From Candidatus Cloacimonadota bacterium (GTDB lineage: Bacteria; Cloacimonadota; Cloacimonadia; Cloacimonadales; Cloacimonadaceae), in NCBI GenBank assembly GCA_028683635.1, contig JAQUHL010000004.1:1-22488 (forward strand): a stretch of DNA of 22,488 nucleotides. Reading direction: 5' to 3'. Positions 22,283 through 22,488 of the stretch are shown piece by piece. The first letter of the stretch is position 1; every line of letters begins with the position of its first letter. Below the pieces are notes generated by a model, which did not search any database, had not been told where the DNA came from, and saw only the letters and a program-made list of their open reading frames with translations. The position numbers were made by a program, and so were the translations under genes.

Positions 22283-22488
22283 CGGGCCGGCCCAGCCTTG
22301 AGATCAGGGCTCTGGAAAAATCCTCTTCCTGGGCAAATATCAGTTCCAGCCCTGCTATCGCTATTCTGTTTATCAGCTCCGGATAACGCTGCAGTTTTGA
22401 GGCATCTTTCTCAGTCGTTACCAGATAGTCTGCCCGCCCTGTATCCAGCTTTTCGATCAGCATGGCAATCTGCGCCGGGTTCTGGTAG
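22275..22488 (-). CDS. lpxK: Tetraacyldisaccharide 4'-kinase, C-terminal part (gene continues beyond the right edge)
   Basis: The last 70 residues are visible, and the frame stays open to the window edge, so the start is outside. YLVTTEKDASKLQ matches the conserved TTEKDAxKL segment near the C-terminus of LpxK, followed by a short hydrophobic strand (LELIFA) and tail. LpxK phosphorylates the 4' position of the tetraacyl disaccharide in lipid A synthesis at the inner membrane. Its presence argues for an LPS-bearing Gram-negative organism. The identification rests on the C-terminal portion only. It overlaps the downstream transporter gene by eight bases. Confidence 0.75.
   Translation of the reverse strand, partial: YQNPAQIAMLIEKLDTGRADYLVTTEKDASKLQRYPELINRIAIAGLELIFAQEEDFSRALISRLGRPDA

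Overview
The window looks like a chromosomal segment of a Gram-negative bacterium. An lpxK 3' end (lipid A synthesis) sits at the right edge, lipoprotein signal peptides are present, and a large secreted protein at the left edge ends in a FlgD-like domain with a YPNPFNP motif. That C-terminal domain, together with a Hyf/Ehr-like membrane complex and abundant ABC/GntR genes, would fit Cloacimonadota (Candidatus Cloacimonetes) or a relative in the FCB group. This assignment is inference; there is no rRNA or tRNA in the window to test it.

Layout. (1) 1-1757: 3' part of a secreted multidomain surface protein with a strong terminator hairpin. (2) 1844-3454, minus: ABC-F ATPase. (3) 3455-4093: intergenic DNA with a ~140-bp MITE-like element and a 49-residue lipoprotein stub. 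(4) 4103-4873: EFR1-type flavodoxin/ferredoxin protein. (5) 5024-11984, plus: a tightly packed six-gene operon for a membrane complex related to group 4 [NiFe] hydrogenases and complex I. The large subunit has lost all four nickel-binding cysteines, so this is best read as an Ehr-type (energy-converting hydrogenase related) complex and not a hydrogenase. (6) 12133-13290: a truncated MITE copy, a small bacterial-PH-like membrane protein, and a palindrome-rich tandem repeat. (7) 13468-15621, minus: a GntR/ABC ATPase/permease operon of the YtrA type with an apparent autoregulatory operator. (8) 15727-16911: another MITE copy, a lipoprotein gene, and the C-terminal remnant of an IS1634/IS4-type transposase. 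(9) 17106-20834, minus: a decaying defence-like island with an intact nuclease-helicase (PD-(D/E)XK plus DUF2075), an N-terminal stub of a C5 cytosine methyltransferase overlapping it, decayed sequence, a RhuM-family gene, and an N-terminal stub resembling a SNF2-type helicase. (10) 21032-22488, minus: a DASS/SLC13-type anion transporter overlapping the lpxK 3' end.

How they fit together. The six-gene complex should couple electron transfer between a ferredoxin-like donor and an unknown acceptor to ion translocation: two antiporter-like subunits, one NuoH-like subunit, one HyfE-like subunit and a peripheral Fe-S arm. The upstream EFR1 protein is a candidate redox partner by proximity only. 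The minus-strand island at 17-21 kb shows repeated truncation in which only the 5' ends of genes survive, consistent with deletion and turnover of defence genes. The three MITE copies and the 12.8-13.3 kb repeat show that intergenic DNA here has been repeatedly invaded by small palindromic elements.
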